From positions 1 through 52,891 of the forward strand of contig CANLMQ010000040.1 of assembly GCA_947492175.1 (NCBI GenBank): a stretch of 52,891 nucleotides of DNA, in the 5' to 3' direction. Shown here piece by piece: positions 9,413 through 18,310 of this stretch. The notes beneath the pieces were generated by a model. The model saw only the letters and a list, made by a program, of their open reading frames with translations. It had not been told where the DNA came from and did no database searches. The translations under genes were made by a program, and so were the position numbers. Origin of the DNA: an uncultured Draconibacterium sp. (GTDB lineage: Bacteria; Bacteroidota; Bacteroidia; Bacteroidales; Prolixibacteraceae). The first letter of the stretch is position 1. Each line of letters begins with the position of its first letter.

Positions 9413-9997
9413 CTATATGCTACAATCTGCCTGAGCGTATTTTTCGAATAACCTCCAAAGTCTTAAAATTCCGGAATTGGATTCTCTTGCTGATTTTATT
9501 GGTGAAAGCCCCAATAATTTATTCCGAACAGAATTAATTGCAGTGAGGTTTTTCGATGTTGCAGTTTGAATTGAAACGGAGTTTATTAAAAGTGCAATTA
9601 CTGTTTTTAACGTTGTTGCACGAACCCTGATTGTATGTTTCGAATATTTAGCCGGATGAATATGTATAAAATATTTGGCTGAATTTCCACTTTTAATCAG
9701 CCACTCTGACTGGTCGGAAAGTGTAATCTTTTTGTAAACAGCATTATTTAACCATTGTAAAAATTGTTTTCTATTCGATATTTTGTTCTTTTTAAAGTAC
9801 CGGATGCATTCATCGCAAACCTGCTGAACACTTAACGTTCCTGTGTAAAAGTCGATCAGGTTAGTTCCTATCAACAAAAGTTCCTCCTTTATTTCTGATA
9901 ATTCCAGTGATTTCCAGTATTCAATTTCATGTAATAAAAACCGAAAGTGGTGTTTTTGTGGGTTAAATGTTATCGGAACAGGAATTTCTACCGGCAT
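9413..9997 (-). CDS. Conserved-looking protein of unknown function
   Basis: This 194-residue protein has no signal peptide or clear membrane helix. The N-terminal part (FNPQKHHFRFLLHEIEYWKSL) is helical and acidic-basic. The middle holds a segment resembling DQSEWLIKSGNSAKYFIHIHPAKYSKHTIRVRATTLKTVIAL, with several aromatics and basic residues. No domain is recognised. It is transcribed divergently from the class IV aminotransferase-like gene, with only 48 bases between start codons, so the two may share a regulatory region. Convergence with the LytTR gene on the left leaves 78 bases without a clear terminator. Confidence 0.75.
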   Translation of the reverse strand: MPVEIPVPITFNPQKHHFRFLLHEIEYWKSLELSEIKEELLLIGTNLIDFYTGTLSVQQVCDECIRYFKKNKISNRKQFLQWLNNAVYKKITLSDQSEWLIKSGNSAKYFIHIHPAKYSKHTIRVRATTLKTVIALLINSVSIQTATSKNLTAINSVRNKLLGLSPIKSARESNSGILRLWRLFEKYAQADCSI

Positions 9998-10045
9998 TCT
10001 TATCGCTTTACAAACAATTCTATAAATTTACATCAAATCAGAGAA

Positions 10046-10846
10046 ATGGCACTTTTACCAATTTATAAATATTTTATTTTTAATAACGAAATCAAAACGG
10101 TTTCGGAATTTGTTCCGTCTGAGAACGAAGGGGGAATTTACGAAGTTCTTCGTGTAGTAAACGGTGTTCCTTTATTTCTTGAAGATCATTTAGAGCGGTT
10201 TTATAAGTCGGCTGATACAGCAGGGAAGGAGATAAAATTCTCTCCTGATCAGATTGGTTCACTTTTAAAATTCTTAATTGAAAAGGTTGATGTTAAAACC
10301 GGAAATATTCTTCTTTCGTGTAAAACCAATTTAAAGGCTTTTTTTATTACACATAACTATCCCAACGGCATAGATTATGAAACAGGAGTAGATTGTGGAA
10401 TTTTGCATGCCGAACGTAATAATCCGAATGTAAAGGTTTTTCAAACTTCGGTTCGGCAACAGGCCAATGCATTAATTGCTGAAAGTGCACTTTACGAAGT
10501 ACTTTTGGTAGACAAAAAAGGCAGGATTACAGAAGGTAGCAGAAGCAATGTGTTTTTTGTGAAGGGGAACAAAATTATAACTCCGAAAGCTAAAAAGGTA
10601 TTATTGGGGATTACACGGCAAAAAACATTACAATGTGCTGCTGAACTTGGGCTGTCTGTTAAAGAAAAGAATGTTGGTTTAGATGATCTGGCTGATTACG
10701 ATGCTGTTTTTCTAACCGGAACTTCACCTAAAATATTACCTGTAAAACAGGTGGCAGGAATAAGTTTCGATTCGCAAAACAGGATTGTTAAAATGCTGAT
10801 GGAGAAATACGATATTATGATTGATAAATACATAAAAAACGCCTGA
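10046..10846 (+). CDS. Class IV aminotransferase-fold protein (BCAT/ADC lyase superfamily)
   Basis: This 266-residue protein is of the fold-type IV PLP family. Recognisable landmarks are EGGIYEVLRVVNGVPLFLEDHLERF near the N-terminus, the YEVLLVD..GRITEGSRSNVFFV block (Glu163 expected near the PLP ring), and LLGITRQ and FLTGTSPKILPV near the C-terminus. I chose the ATG at 10046 because the family begins with a short strand like ALLPIYKYF, and upstream sequence overlaps the divergent gene. The catalytic Lys that normally starts the KxxN(R)xxxxxL segment aligns with Thr134 (FQTSVRQQANALIA), so enzyme activity is uncertain. Candidate roles are branched-chain aminotransferase or aminodeoxychorismate lyase relatives. 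The specific substrate cannot be read. Confidence 0.85.
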   Translation: MALLPIYKYFIFNNEIKTVSEFVPSENEGGIYEVLRVVNGVPLFLEDHLERFYKSADTAGKEIKFSPDQIGSLLKFLIEKVDVKTGNILLSCKTNLKAFFITHNYPNGIDYETGVDCGILHAERNNPNVKVFQTSVRQQANALIAESALYEVLLVDKKGRITEGSRSNVFFVKGNKIITPKAKKVLLGITRQKTLQCAAELGLSVKEKNVGLDDLADYDAVFLTGTSPKILPVKQVAGISFDSQNRIVKMLMEKYDIMIDKYIKNA

Positions 10847-10866
10847 GCTTTTAGCCAGGCGTTTTT
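10835..10866. terminator. Bidirectional terminator between convergent genes
   Basis: An 11-bp perfect inverted repeat, AAAAACGCCTG (10835-10845) and CAGGCGTTTTT (10856-10866), gives a T-run in both directions. It overlaps the stop codon of the aminotransferase-like gene and precedes the 3' end of the alcohol dehydrogenase gene. Confidence 0.9.
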
Positions 10867-10885
10867 ACTTGTTTTACGGGTTATT

Positions 10886-12046
10886 TTATAATCTGTCTTT
10901 CAAAATTTCTTCAACTTCCTTGTAGTCTATGTCGCCTTTTTCTCCTAGTTTCATTTCACTTTTTTCAAAACGGGCAGTAATTTTCGCGATCGTATCAACC
11001 GGGACATTGTAATCTGGCAATTTTGTGGGTATTCCAACCGATTCAAAAAATTCTACTGTTTTAGCAATTGCAGCATCAATTCTTTCATCGTCGCTTCCTT
11101 CATTAATTCCCCATATTCGCTGACCGTATTGCAGAATCTTATCTTTTTTGTTGTAGCGTTTTATATGCATCATTCCGGGTAAAACAATCGCAAGTGTGCG
11201 TGCATGATCAATGCCATGATAAGCTGTTAACTCATGTCCAATCATATGCGTAGCCCAGTCCTGAGGAACTCCAACTGCAATAATACCATTTAATGCCATG
11301 GTTGCGCTCCACATAAAATTGGCAGCTGCCTGATAATCTTTTCTGTTAGCTAGAACTTTCGGGCCTTCCTCAATTAAAGTTGTTAAAATACCTTCGGCCC
11401 AGCGATCCTGCAACGGCGAATTTACATCAAATGTAAGGTATTGTTCAAATACATGTACAAAGGCATCAACTATTCCGTTGGCTATCTGTTTGTCAGGCAA
11501 TGTAAAAACGCATTCCGGATCGAGAATCGAGAATTGTGGCATTACATGCGGCGAACCGAATGCTTTTTTCTCTTGTGTGGCAACTTTGGTAATAACAGCG
11601 TTTCCATTCATTTCCGAACCGGTGGCAGGTAAAGTTAAAACTGCTCCTAAAGGGAGTGCTTTTTCAACTTCAACAATTCCTCTTTTTTCCAAAAAATCCC
11701 ATGGATCGCCATTTTCGTAAAGTGCTCCGGCTGCAATAAATTTGGTAGCATCCAGTACAGATCCGCCACCAACAGCAAGCAGAAAGTCAATTCCTTCAGT
11801 TTTTACCAATTCAATTGCTTTCATACAGGTTTTGTAGTGAGGATTGGCTTCAATACCTCCAAATTCACTTAGCTGAAAATCTTTTAGGGCATTTTTTATC
11901 TGGTCGTAAACTCCGGTACGTTTTATACTTCCGCCGCCATAGGTAAGCAAAACTTTTGCATCTTTGGGAATTTCATTGGCAACCTTTGTAATGGTTTCTT
12001 TTCCAAAAATAATTTTTACCGGATTTTTGTATTCAAAGTTGTACAT
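10886..12046 (-). CDS. yqhD: Iron/zinc-type alcohol dehydrogenase, YqhD family
   Basis: This 386-residue group III metal-dependent alcohol/aldehyde oxidoreductase aligns by eye along its whole length with E. coli YqhD, an NADPH-dependent aldehyde reductase. Landmarks are the N-terminal KIIFGKETI and LTYGGGSIKRTGVYD, the nucleotide loop LLAVGGGSVLD.TKFIA, LTLPATGSEMN, and the metal-binding DAFVH...E segment followed by HMIGHELTAYHGIDHA, which provide the Asp and three His ligands. The cofactor GGGS signature is intact. Probable role: reduction of toxic short-chain aldehydes in the cytoplasm. It is a single-gene unit sharing a bidirectional terminator with the gene on its left. The GSDDERIDAAI stretch near the C-terminus is also typical of YqhD. 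Confidence 0.93.
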   Translation of the reverse strand: MYNFEYKNPVKIIFGKETITKVANEIPKDAKVLLTYGGGSIKRTGVYDQIKNALKDFQLSEFGGIEANPHYKTCMKAIELVKTEGIDFLLAVGGGSVLDATKFIAAGALYENGDPWDFLEKRGIVEVEKALPLGAVLTLPATGSEMNGNAVITKVATQEKKAFGSPHVMPQFSILDPECVFTLPDKQIANGIVDAFVHVFEQYLTFDVNSPLQDRWAEGILTTLIEEGPKVLANRKDYQAAANFMWSATMALNGIIAVGVPQDWATHMIGHELTAYHGIDHARTLAIVLPGMMHIKRYNKKDKILQYGQRIWGINEGSDDERIDAAIAKTVEFFESVGIPTKLPDYNVPVDTIAKITARFEKSEMKLGEKGDIDYKEVEEILKDRL

Positions 12047-12117
12047 AAGCCTTTATTTTTTATTCATTTGAAACTGGTAACAAAATTAGCGTATAATTGA
12101 TTAACGATTCCAATATA

Positions 12118-12708
12118 ATGTTTCGAAAATTACAAACAAATAAAGATTCAGATTTTAGAAAAACTATTTCGGAGTACCCTGACGAGAAAATAGTTGAGAT
12201 ATTAAAACAGCGCGATCATTATCAGCCCGAGGCTGCTAAACTGGCTATAGAAGAGGCGATAAAACGAGGAATCATTTTTTCGGAACAGGACCTTTTTTCG
12301 GATGAATTTAAGGTGGAGGAACTGGATCGGTCCTTATTCCCGAAGATTAAGGACGCGAGAATCGAAAAAAGAATAAGGAGAAGTATTGCCCGGAGTTTAG
12401 TGATTTGCGGTATTATGCCGGTTGTTTTTGGTTTGTTGCAATCGAATAAAGGCCACAGGATTGAAGGTAGTTTGATACTTCTGTTTGGTTTGTTGTGGAT
12501 CTACATTTCGGCACAGTTAATAAAAAACTACAATAAAACTTTTGTGTTTATTCTTTTGTTCGGCGCACTATTATCCTATGTGTATGTTGTTGTTAAACTT
12601 ATGGCACTGCATCGGTTTATTTTTATGGACTTTTTCATCCCTTCTGTTTTATTTTTACTGATTGCCTACGGTTTGTTGTTCTTGAAAAGCTTTTCGCGGA
12701 ATAATTAA
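12118..12708 (+). CDS. Small membrane protein of unknown function
   Basis: The 196-residue protein starts at the ATG at 12118. An upstream TTG at 12097 would add only seven residues. The N-terminal 80 residues are soluble and charged, with a helix-rich segment (TISEYPDEKIVEILKQRDHYQPEAAKLAIEEAIKRG) resembling the short cytoplasmic domains found in many Bacteroidota membrane proteins. Four hydrophobic helices follow (about residues 85-190). No family can be named. A weak hairpin with arms GCTCT and AGAGC plus a T-rich stretch follows the stop. Confidence 0.75.
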   Translation: MFRKLQTNKDSDFRKTISEYPDEKIVEILKQRDHYQPEAAKLAIEEAIKRGIIFSEQDLFSDEFKVEELDRSLFPKIKDARIEKRIRRSIARSLVICGIMPVVFGLLQSNKGHRIEGSLILLFGLLWIYISAQLIKNYNKTFVFILLFGALLSYVYVVVKLMALHRFIFMDFFIPSVLFLLIAYGLLFLKSFSRNN

Positions 12709-12926
12709 AGGATGCTCTTCAGCTGTCCAGAGCTATTTTTATGCATTCATCTATTAAAAACGTTTGTTGGTCGAAATAGAAGTATTAGGATGGATTAACA
12801 TCTTTATTTTTGATAGACAATAAAAACAATGGGCATAAAACAAGTCAGTAAGTGTATCTTCAAAGAAGATTCCATTTCTTGGCGGGCTCCGGCGGATATC
12901 TTTTTAAACTTTAAAAGCGGAATGAG

Positions 12927-13622
12927 ATGAAAAAAGCAGGTTGGCTAACAGCCATTCTTTTATTATTAGGAACTATTGTTTTTGCGCAAAATGATACAGA
13001 CTGGCATTCGAAAGTATATTCGGTCGATGAATTCTCAAAAATTAATCTGGAAGGTGGTTTTAGAGTTCTTCTTATTCAGGGAGACAAAAGTGAGGTTGTG
13101 GTAAAAGCGCCCAATAATGATGTTTTTGATTATATACAGGTTAAAGAATGGGGCGATGAATTAATAATAGATATTGAACCAGATCATCTTAAACTGGATA
13201 GAATTGCCTTGTATATTACGTTTCAGGATTTGGGAAAATTACATATTGAAGGAGGTGTACGCCTGCGAACCAATGGTTTTTTAGATTTAAAAGATTTTGA
13301 AATGTATGTAGCCGGAGGTGCAAAAATAGATTTGGAAATGAAAGCAGAAGATGTAAGAGTTGTTGGCGAAGGCGGTGTTCTTTTCGATTTGGAAGGTGTA
13401 GCGGAAAGTTTAGATGTAAGGCTTTCTGGAGCCGGTCATGTTGATGCCGACGATTTAAAAGTGAAAGACGCATCGTTTCATATTGAAGGAGTAGGTACCG
13501 GAAGTGTTCATGCTACAGAAACACTTTACGCAAAGATTGAAGGTGTGGGTAAAGTTTGGTACACCGGTAATCCAAAAGTAACAAAAGATATTGAAGGACT
13601 TGGAGCTGTTTCAGCAAATTAA
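12927..13622 (+). CDS. DUF2807 (head-GIN domain) secreted protein
   Basis: This 231-residue protein has a signal peptide (MKKAGWLTAILLLLGTIVFAQ) followed by a beta-rich domain typical of DUF2807. It opens with the characteristic SVDEFSKINLEGGFRVLLIQGDKSEVVV block and continues with short repeats alternating Gly and hydrophobic residues (LHIEGGVRL, VYVAGGAKI-like, VVGEGGVLF, RLSGAGHVD, IEGVGTGS), suggesting a right-handed beta-helix. Such proteins are called putative auto-transporter adhesins, but the function is not established. A small palindrome (ATCTTC-AAA-GAAGAT, 12856-12870) lies upstream and could be an operator. Terminators follow the stop. Confidence 0.88.
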   Translation: MKKAGWLTAILLLLGTIVFAQNDTDWHSKVYSVDEFSKINLEGGFRVLLIQGDKSEVVVKAPNNDVFDYIQVKEWGDELIIDIEPDHLKLDRIALYITFQDLGKLHIEGGVRLRTNGFLDLKDFEMYVAGGAKIDLEMKAEDVRVVGEGGVLFDLEGVAESLDVRLSGAGHVDADDLKVKDASFHIEGVGTGSVHATETLYAKIEGVGKVWYTGNPKVTKDIEGLGAVSAN

Positions 13623-13633
13623 AAATACTACTC

Positions 13634-13661
13634 GTGCTGATTTCATTAGGTCAGCACTTTT
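13634..13661 (+). terminator. Hairpin after the DUF2807 gene
   Basis: Arms GTGCTGA (13634-13640) and TCAGCAC (13651-13657) are followed by TTTTC. It is the first of three hairpins in a row between two convergent genes. Confidence 0.65.
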
Positions 13662-13685
13662 CATAAGGTTTGGTTTAGGTTTATT

Positions 13686-13713
13686 AAAGGCTGCTGGTGA
13701 GCAGCCTTTTTTC
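13686..13713 (+). terminator. Strong terminator after the DUF2807 gene
   Basis: A 10-bp perfect stem with arms AAAGGCTGCT (13686-13695) and AGCAGCCTTT (13700-13709) has a GGTG loop and a continuing T-run. Confidence 0.9.
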
Positions 13714-13745
13714 ATAAAAAAGGACAAACTAAAAAGCTTGTCCTT
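13714..13745 (-). terminator. Terminator of the S41 protease gene
   Basis: Arms AAGGACAA (13720-13727) and TTGTCCTT (13738-13745). Read on the minus strand, the stem ends in a T-run complementary to the A-tract just left of it, so it belongs to the minus-strand protease gene. Confidence 0.8.
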
Positions 13746-13765
13746 AACTATTTTGTTTATTATTC

Positions 13766-15184
13766 TTATTTCAGCGAATTGAGATCAATCTTATCTACAA
13801 TCAGATTACTTTTATTTTTATCAAACCTGGAGAAACCACTATCAAATATTGAGTAAGGCATTCTGGCAGTTTCCCGGCGACCACTTTTCAGGGCTAATAC
13901 AGGGCTGCCGGTAATATCTTCAATGGCAGCTTTAAATAGCGGTTCTTCTATTGTTCCAAGCGGCATTGCATTCCACAGATCATCGTAAACTTCAATATCG
14001 GGAATAAAGCCACCTTTAAAATCAGTTACATTAGCCGAATTGGCATAACGCAATACAATGGGTTGGATGCCCCAATTATTAATTTCTCCATAGTAATCCT
14101 GATCGTTGTATACCTCCTCCGGCTTAAAAGTTATGGATCCCGTATATTTTCCGTGTGTAGTATCGCCAACAGTTGTTAGATTCATATATGGGCTTAATCC
14201 AGCTATTGTAAGTTCTGAGGCTGACGCAGTTTTAGAACCTGTTAATATGTGAATATTATTCAGTCCCAGTTTTATAGAAACGTCTTTATTAAAATAAACT
14301 TCCAGATCATCCATAATCTGGCCATTTTCCAATATCTCTTGAATTTGATTGTTCCAGTAATATTTGACCAAAACACTATTTTGATCAACGACACTTAAAG
14401 GGGCAACGGCACTACATAAATGTTGTGCAGCCCAAATATCTCCCCCGCGATTATAGCGAAGGTCGATAACAAGGTCGGTAACCTGTTGGTTTCTCATATT
14501 TGCCAATGCCTTATCTATGTAACTGTTGTAATTTTGAATAAACTGGGCATAAAACAAGTAGCCGATTTTATGTCCGCTGTGTTCAACCACATTGCTTATA
14601 AGTACCGGATTAAGGTTTAGCTCTGCAGAACTTAAGTTTATGGATGTATCAGAAACAATGGTTTCCCCTTCAAGAACTCCAAAAGTAACAGAAATGTTAT
14701 CGCTGTACAAAAGATCGGTATAATTATCATCGGTAATGGGAGCTCCGTTCATTTCTACAAAAATATCACCCCTTTTAATTCCGGCAACAGCTGCCGGCGT
14801 TTCGGGATACACATATTCCACAATGGAAAAAATATCTCCGGTATTATCAAACCGACCAAAGGCGAGCGAGTAACCATATGTTTTCTCAATGCCTTCAAAG
14901 CTATTTTCCAATGCTTCAATATCATCGGTTATGAACGACCAGTGATCATCGGTGTAGAGTAATTTATCGAAATAATCATAGGAGTCCAGTTCATATTTGT
15001 AATTAATTTTTGGCATTTTATTGTTCCATAAATACCAGTTCTCCATAACGTCTTTTATAAACAGGTTTACCTTCTTTGTATATTCAGAAGCTTCTGTTCC
15101 TGTTGTTTCATCTTTCTGACAACCAATAATTAACCCTAAAACAATTGTCAGAAAAAGCGATAGTTTTATCAAATCTTTCATCAT
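13766..15184 (-). CDS. S41-family (C-terminal processing) protease, surface-type lipoprotein
   Basis: This 472-residue lipoprotein has a lipobox ending at Cys22 (GLIIGC). The residues after the Cys read QKDE, matching the K-(D/E)2 lipoprotein export signal described in Bacteroidota, so surface exposure is likely. An N-terminal segment with WYLWNNKMP, a PDZ domain (PAAVAGIKRGDIFVEMNG) and the S41 catalytic core follow. The core has LVIDLRYNRGGDIWAAQHL, then TGSKTASASELTIAGL with the nucleophile Ser, and a Lys in the VGDTTHGKYTGS segment. Tail-specific proteases cleave proteins near the C-terminus. The natural substrate is unknown. Two consecutive ATG codons start the gene, so the precise first residue is ambiguous. 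Confidence 0.9.
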   Translation of the reverse strand: MMKDLIKLSLFLTIVLGLIIGCQKDETTGTEASEYTKKVNLFIKDVMENWYLWNNKMPKINYKYELDSYDYFDKLLYTDDHWSFITDDIEALENSFEGIEKTYGYSLAFGRFDNTGDIFSIVEYVYPETPAAVAGIKRGDIFVEMNGAPITDDNYTDLLYSDNISVTFGVLEGETIVSDTSINLSSAELNLNPVLISNVVEHSGHKIGYLFYAQFIQNYNSYIDKALANMRNQQVTDLVIDLRYNRGGDIWAAQHLCSAVAPLSVVDQNSVLVKYYWNNQIQEILENGQIMDDLEVYFNKDVSIKLGLNNIHILTGSKTASASELTIAGLSPYMNLTTVGDTTHGKYTGSITFKPEEVYNDQDYYGEINNWGIQPIVLRYANSANVTDFKGGFIPDIEVYDDLWNAMPLGTIEEPLFKAAIEDITGSPVLALKSGRRETARMPYSIFDSGFSRFDKNKSNLIVDKIDLNSLK

Positions 15185-15251
15185 TTCGCTTTTTTATTAA
15201 TATACAACGTAGTATGCGTCCAATTCTTACAAGTTAACGAAAAAAACTTAA

Positions 15252-17330
15252 TTATTGTTCTTTTGTTTCTTTCGGATATTCAATACGTATGTGATAGATA
15301 TTAATTAATTTTTGCAACAGGGTGGCTTTAATAGTGTCAATATCCCTAAAAGTTAAATCAGAATCGTTTAACTGACGGTCTGCAATTTTTTTGTCAATCA
15401 TTGAATCAATTAACTCTTTCAGGGTTTCATGATTTTTTTCTTTCATGCTTCGCGATGCTGCTTCAATTCCGTCAACCAGCATTACAACAGCAGCTTCTTT
15501 CGATTTGGGAAGAGGTCCGGGATAAATAAAAGCTTTCTCATCAATCTTTTCTCCCGGGTTTTCCTGTTGATGTTTTAAAAAGAAATAATTGGCTTTTGTC
15601 GTTCCGTGGTGAGTTGCAATAAATTCAACTATTGGTGTGGGAAGTTTGTGTTTTTGCGCAATTTTTACACCATTGTTCACATGATCGATAATTACTTCGG
15701 CACTTTTTAAATGGTTTAGCTTATCGTGTGGATTCATTCCCATTGCCTGGTTTTCGATAAAAAAGTTAGGACGGCCAATTTTGCCAATATCGTGGTACAA
15801 AGCACCGGCTCGTACTAAGAACGGATTTCCGCCAATCTTAAGAATTACTTCTTCTGCCAGATTGGCAATCTGCATGGAGTGTTGAAAAGTTCCCGGAGCT
15901 TCTTCTGCCAGCTTACGAAGCAAAGGCTGGTTGCTATCCGAAATTTCTATCAGCGTAACATCTGAAATAAATCCAAATAATTTCTCGAAAATATATACCA
16001 TGGGATAAACGAGCAGAATAAGGACACTGCTGACGGCAAACCATTTAGTCATAGCCATGTTCGACGGTATAAATGTACCTTCGTGAATCAGGTTTAATGA
16101 GGCATAAACAACGGTGTAGGTTATAAATACCCATAACGAAGCAAGAACAAGGTGAACCCTGCGATGCATTTTATTGAGACTGAAAACTGCGACTATGCCA
16201 GCCGATATTTGTAGCAGAATAAATTCGTAATTGTTGGGTGCATAAAACCCGATAAGCAAAGTGGTAATAAAAAATACAAAGATGGCGGTTCTCGAATCGA
16301 AAAATGTACGAATTACTATGGGAAAAATCACCAGGGGAACCATGTATATATGCAGGTTGGGGAAAGAATTGATAAAATTCGATAACAATACAACGCCTAC
16401 CTTCAGGAGTAAAAGGAAACTTAATTTGTTAATTTGGAAAATGATGTCGCGTCGGTAAATAAATAGAAAAGCAAAAATGAGTCCGATTAAAGTTAGTACC
16501 AGAAAGATTTTACCGGTAGCTACCATGTAACGGTTTACATCTTTATTGCGCTCTTTTTCGTAGCTGGCTTTTAATGATTCCAATACCTGAAATCGCTCGC
16601 TGTCAATTATTTCTCCTTCCAGAATAATTCGTTCGCCAAGTTTTACTTTCCCCCTAACCAGCGATAGGTTTTGGGTTACTTCATCTATTTCTTTTTCTGT
16701 TGTTTCTTTATCGTAACTCAGGTTGGCATTTATGTATTTGTTCAGCATCAGGTTATTTAGCCATTCTTGTTTTATCCCCGACGAAACTAAGTTCTGCCTA
16801 ACCTCATTCAAAGAGTTGTATGCAGTTTTTTCTGAATAAAGTTTATCTATCTGAATTTTTGAGACTGAAGTCCCTACGCGTTTTTTAATTTCGGTCTGGC
16901 CTGCCAGTTCCTGGTATGATTCGGGCGAAAACTGTAGTATTCCGTTTTCGTAAATGAGTTGAAGGTTTGTTTTAAGCAGATCGTAAGCTGTAACTTTATC
17001 TTTATTGAGTGAATCAGTTAACAGATTCAGATCTTGCTCAAGTTGTTTTATTCCGGCATTTAAATTTGAAGTCTCATTAATAAAATAGGGAATAACCGAT
17101 TGAATTTGTTCGGCTTTTTCCTGTTCTATTTCTGCAGGCGATTTAAGAATCGCAAAATCGAATGGTGCCACCAGATTTTCATGTCGCCAGGGAAATCCTT
17201 TTTGGTATTCATATTTGAACTTTGGCTCACCCGGAAGAATGAAGTACAATGCAACTGCGGTTAAAATAAAAAGGGCAGCCTGAATAAATATTTTTGTATA
17301 ATTTTTAAATTTCCTGAAAAATTTGTTCAT
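15252..17330 (-). CDS. pgpH: 7TM-HD phosphodiesterase, PgpH-like (cyclic di-AMP)
   Basis: This 692-residue membrane protein has an N-terminal helix (residues 15-30), a large extracytoplasmic 7TMR-HDED-type domain (about 35-275), a block of seven membrane helices (280-470), and a C-terminal cytoplasmic HD domain. HD metal-site motifs are clear: FQHSMQIANLAEE, GALYHDIGKIGRP, a His in ATHHGTTKANYF, and a late Asp (MLVDGIEAASRS). In Firmicutes and others this architecture is PgpH, which hydrolyses cyclic di-AMP to pApA. The same activity is inferred here. It is transcribed divergently from the NlpC/P60 gene over a 190-bp intergenic region. Confidence 0.9.
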   Translation of the reverse strand: MNKFFRKFKNYTKIFIQAALFILTAVALYFILPGEPKFKYEYQKGFPWRHENLVAPFDFAILKSPAEIEQEKAEQIQSVIPYFINETSNLNAGIKQLEQDLNLLTDSLNKDKVTAYDLLKTNLQLIYENGILQFSPESYQELAGQTEIKKRVGTSVSKIQIDKLYSEKTAYNSLNEVRQNLVSSGIKQEWLNNLMLNKYINANLSYDKETTEKEIDEVTQNLSLVRGKVKLGERIILEGEIIDSERFQVLESLKASYEKERNKDVNRYMVATGKIFLVLTLIGLIFAFLFIYRRDIIFQINKLSFLLLLKVGVVLLSNFINSFPNLHIYMVPLVIFPIVIRTFFDSRTAIFVFFITTLLIGFYAPNNYEFILLQISAGIVAVFSLNKMHRRVHLVLASLWVFITYTVVYASLNLIHEGTFIPSNMAMTKWFAVSSVLILLVYPMVYIFEKLFGFISDVTLIEISDSNQPLLRKLAEEAPGTFQHSMQIANLAEEVILKIGGNPFLVRAGALYHDIGKIGRPNFFIENQAMGMNPHDKLNHLKSAEVIIDHVNNGVKIAQKHKLPTPIVEFIATHHGTTKANYFFLKHQQENPGEKIDEKAFIYPGPLPKSKEAAVVMLVDGIEAASRSMKEKNHETLKELIDSMIDKKIADRQLNDSDLTFRDIDTIKATLLQKLINIYHIRIEYPKETKEQ

Positions 17331-17523
17331 AACTCGAATTTCAAATAAATGGCTTAATATACAACATTTGTTTGCATTGCTATTATTTTTTTAACAGATA
17401 CAGTAAATGCAAAAAAAATTAAAGCATACAACGGTAGTCCGAACTCAATTTTTAATAGTTTTGTGTTAATACCAATAGGTGGTAGCCTATATTATTATTC
17501 AAAATAAAATTAAGAAAATATTG

Positions 17524-18309
17524 ATGAATTACGGCATTTCAAATTTAAGTATTATTCCGGTTAGAGTTGAACCTTCGGAAAAAAGTGAAATGGCAACCCA
17601 GATTTTGTTTGGAGAACATTTTGAAATGCGGGAACAAATGGTTGGTTGGACAAATGTGAAATTAGCTTACGATGGTTACGAAGGTTGGATTGACACAAAA
17701 ATGGCTACACCTATTCAGCCCCGAACATTAAATAAAATTGAAAATAGCCCGACGGCCGTAACGTCTGATATTATTACAATTGTTCCGGTAAACGAAGAAC
17801 AAAACCTGATGCTTGTGGCGGGAAGTACTTTGCCGGTTTGGAGGCCTTATTTAAAACAATTTTCGGTTACACGCGATACATATCTGGCAACAGGAGAAGT
17901 GTTTTACGGCGATGTAAAAGATAAAAGAGAGGTTGTAATACAGCAGGCTCTTAAATATTTTAATGCACCTTATTTATGGGGTGGAAGAACGCCGTTTGGA
18001 GTAGATTGCAGTGGGCTGACTCAAATAATATATAAAATGGTTGGTATTAAACTACCCCGCGATGCCAGCCAGCAAGTGAATGTTGGAACTGCAATGAGTT
18101 TTGTGGATGAGGCAGAACCCGGCGATTTGGCTTTTTTCGACGATGAGGAAGGTAATATTGTTCATGTTGGAATTATCTGGAAACGGAATAAAATAATTCA
18201 TGCTTCGGGGCAGGTGCGTATTGATAATGTCGATCAGTTTGGTATCTTTAACATAGATACACAACGTTATACGCACGAAATGCGGGTAATGAAGAAAATA
18301 ATCAAATAA
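17524..18309 (+). CDS. NlpC/P60 (C40) peptidase with N-terminal SH3-like domain
   Basis: The 261-residue protein uses the ATG at 17524. An upstream in-frame start at 17479 has no support. Residues 1-65 form a bacterial SH3-type domain (VRVEPSEKSEMATQILFGE, GYEGWID), probably followed by a second SH3 region, then the NlpC/P60 domain from about 135. The catalytic Cys162 is in FGVDCSGLTQ, His214 is in NIVHVGI, and a third polar residue is near IIHASGQV. The family cleaves D-gamma-glutamyl-meso-diaminopimelate bonds of peptidoglycan or muropeptides. No signal peptide is visible, so it may act on recycled muropeptides in the cytoplasm, as YkfC-type enzymes do. A 30-codon membrane peptide gene begins one base after its stop. 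Confidence 0.92.
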   Translation: MNYGISNLSIIPVRVEPSEKSEMATQILFGEHFEMREQMVGWTNVKLAYDGYEGWIDTKMATPIQPRTLNKIENSPTAVTSDIITIVPVNEEQNLMLVAGSTLPVWRPYLKQFSVTRDTYLATGEVFYGDVKDKREVVIQQALKYFNAPYLWGGRTPFGVDCSGLTQIIYKMVGIKLPRDASQQVNVGTAMSFVDEAEPGDLAFFDDEEGNIVHVGIIWKRNKIIHASGQVRIDNVDQFGIFNIDTQRYTHEMRVMKKIIK

Positions 18310-18310
18310 A

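Noticed and set aside
12927..13622. True autotransporter adhesin
   Set aside because: The database name of DUF2807 suggests this, but no autotransporter barrel or passenger domain is present.
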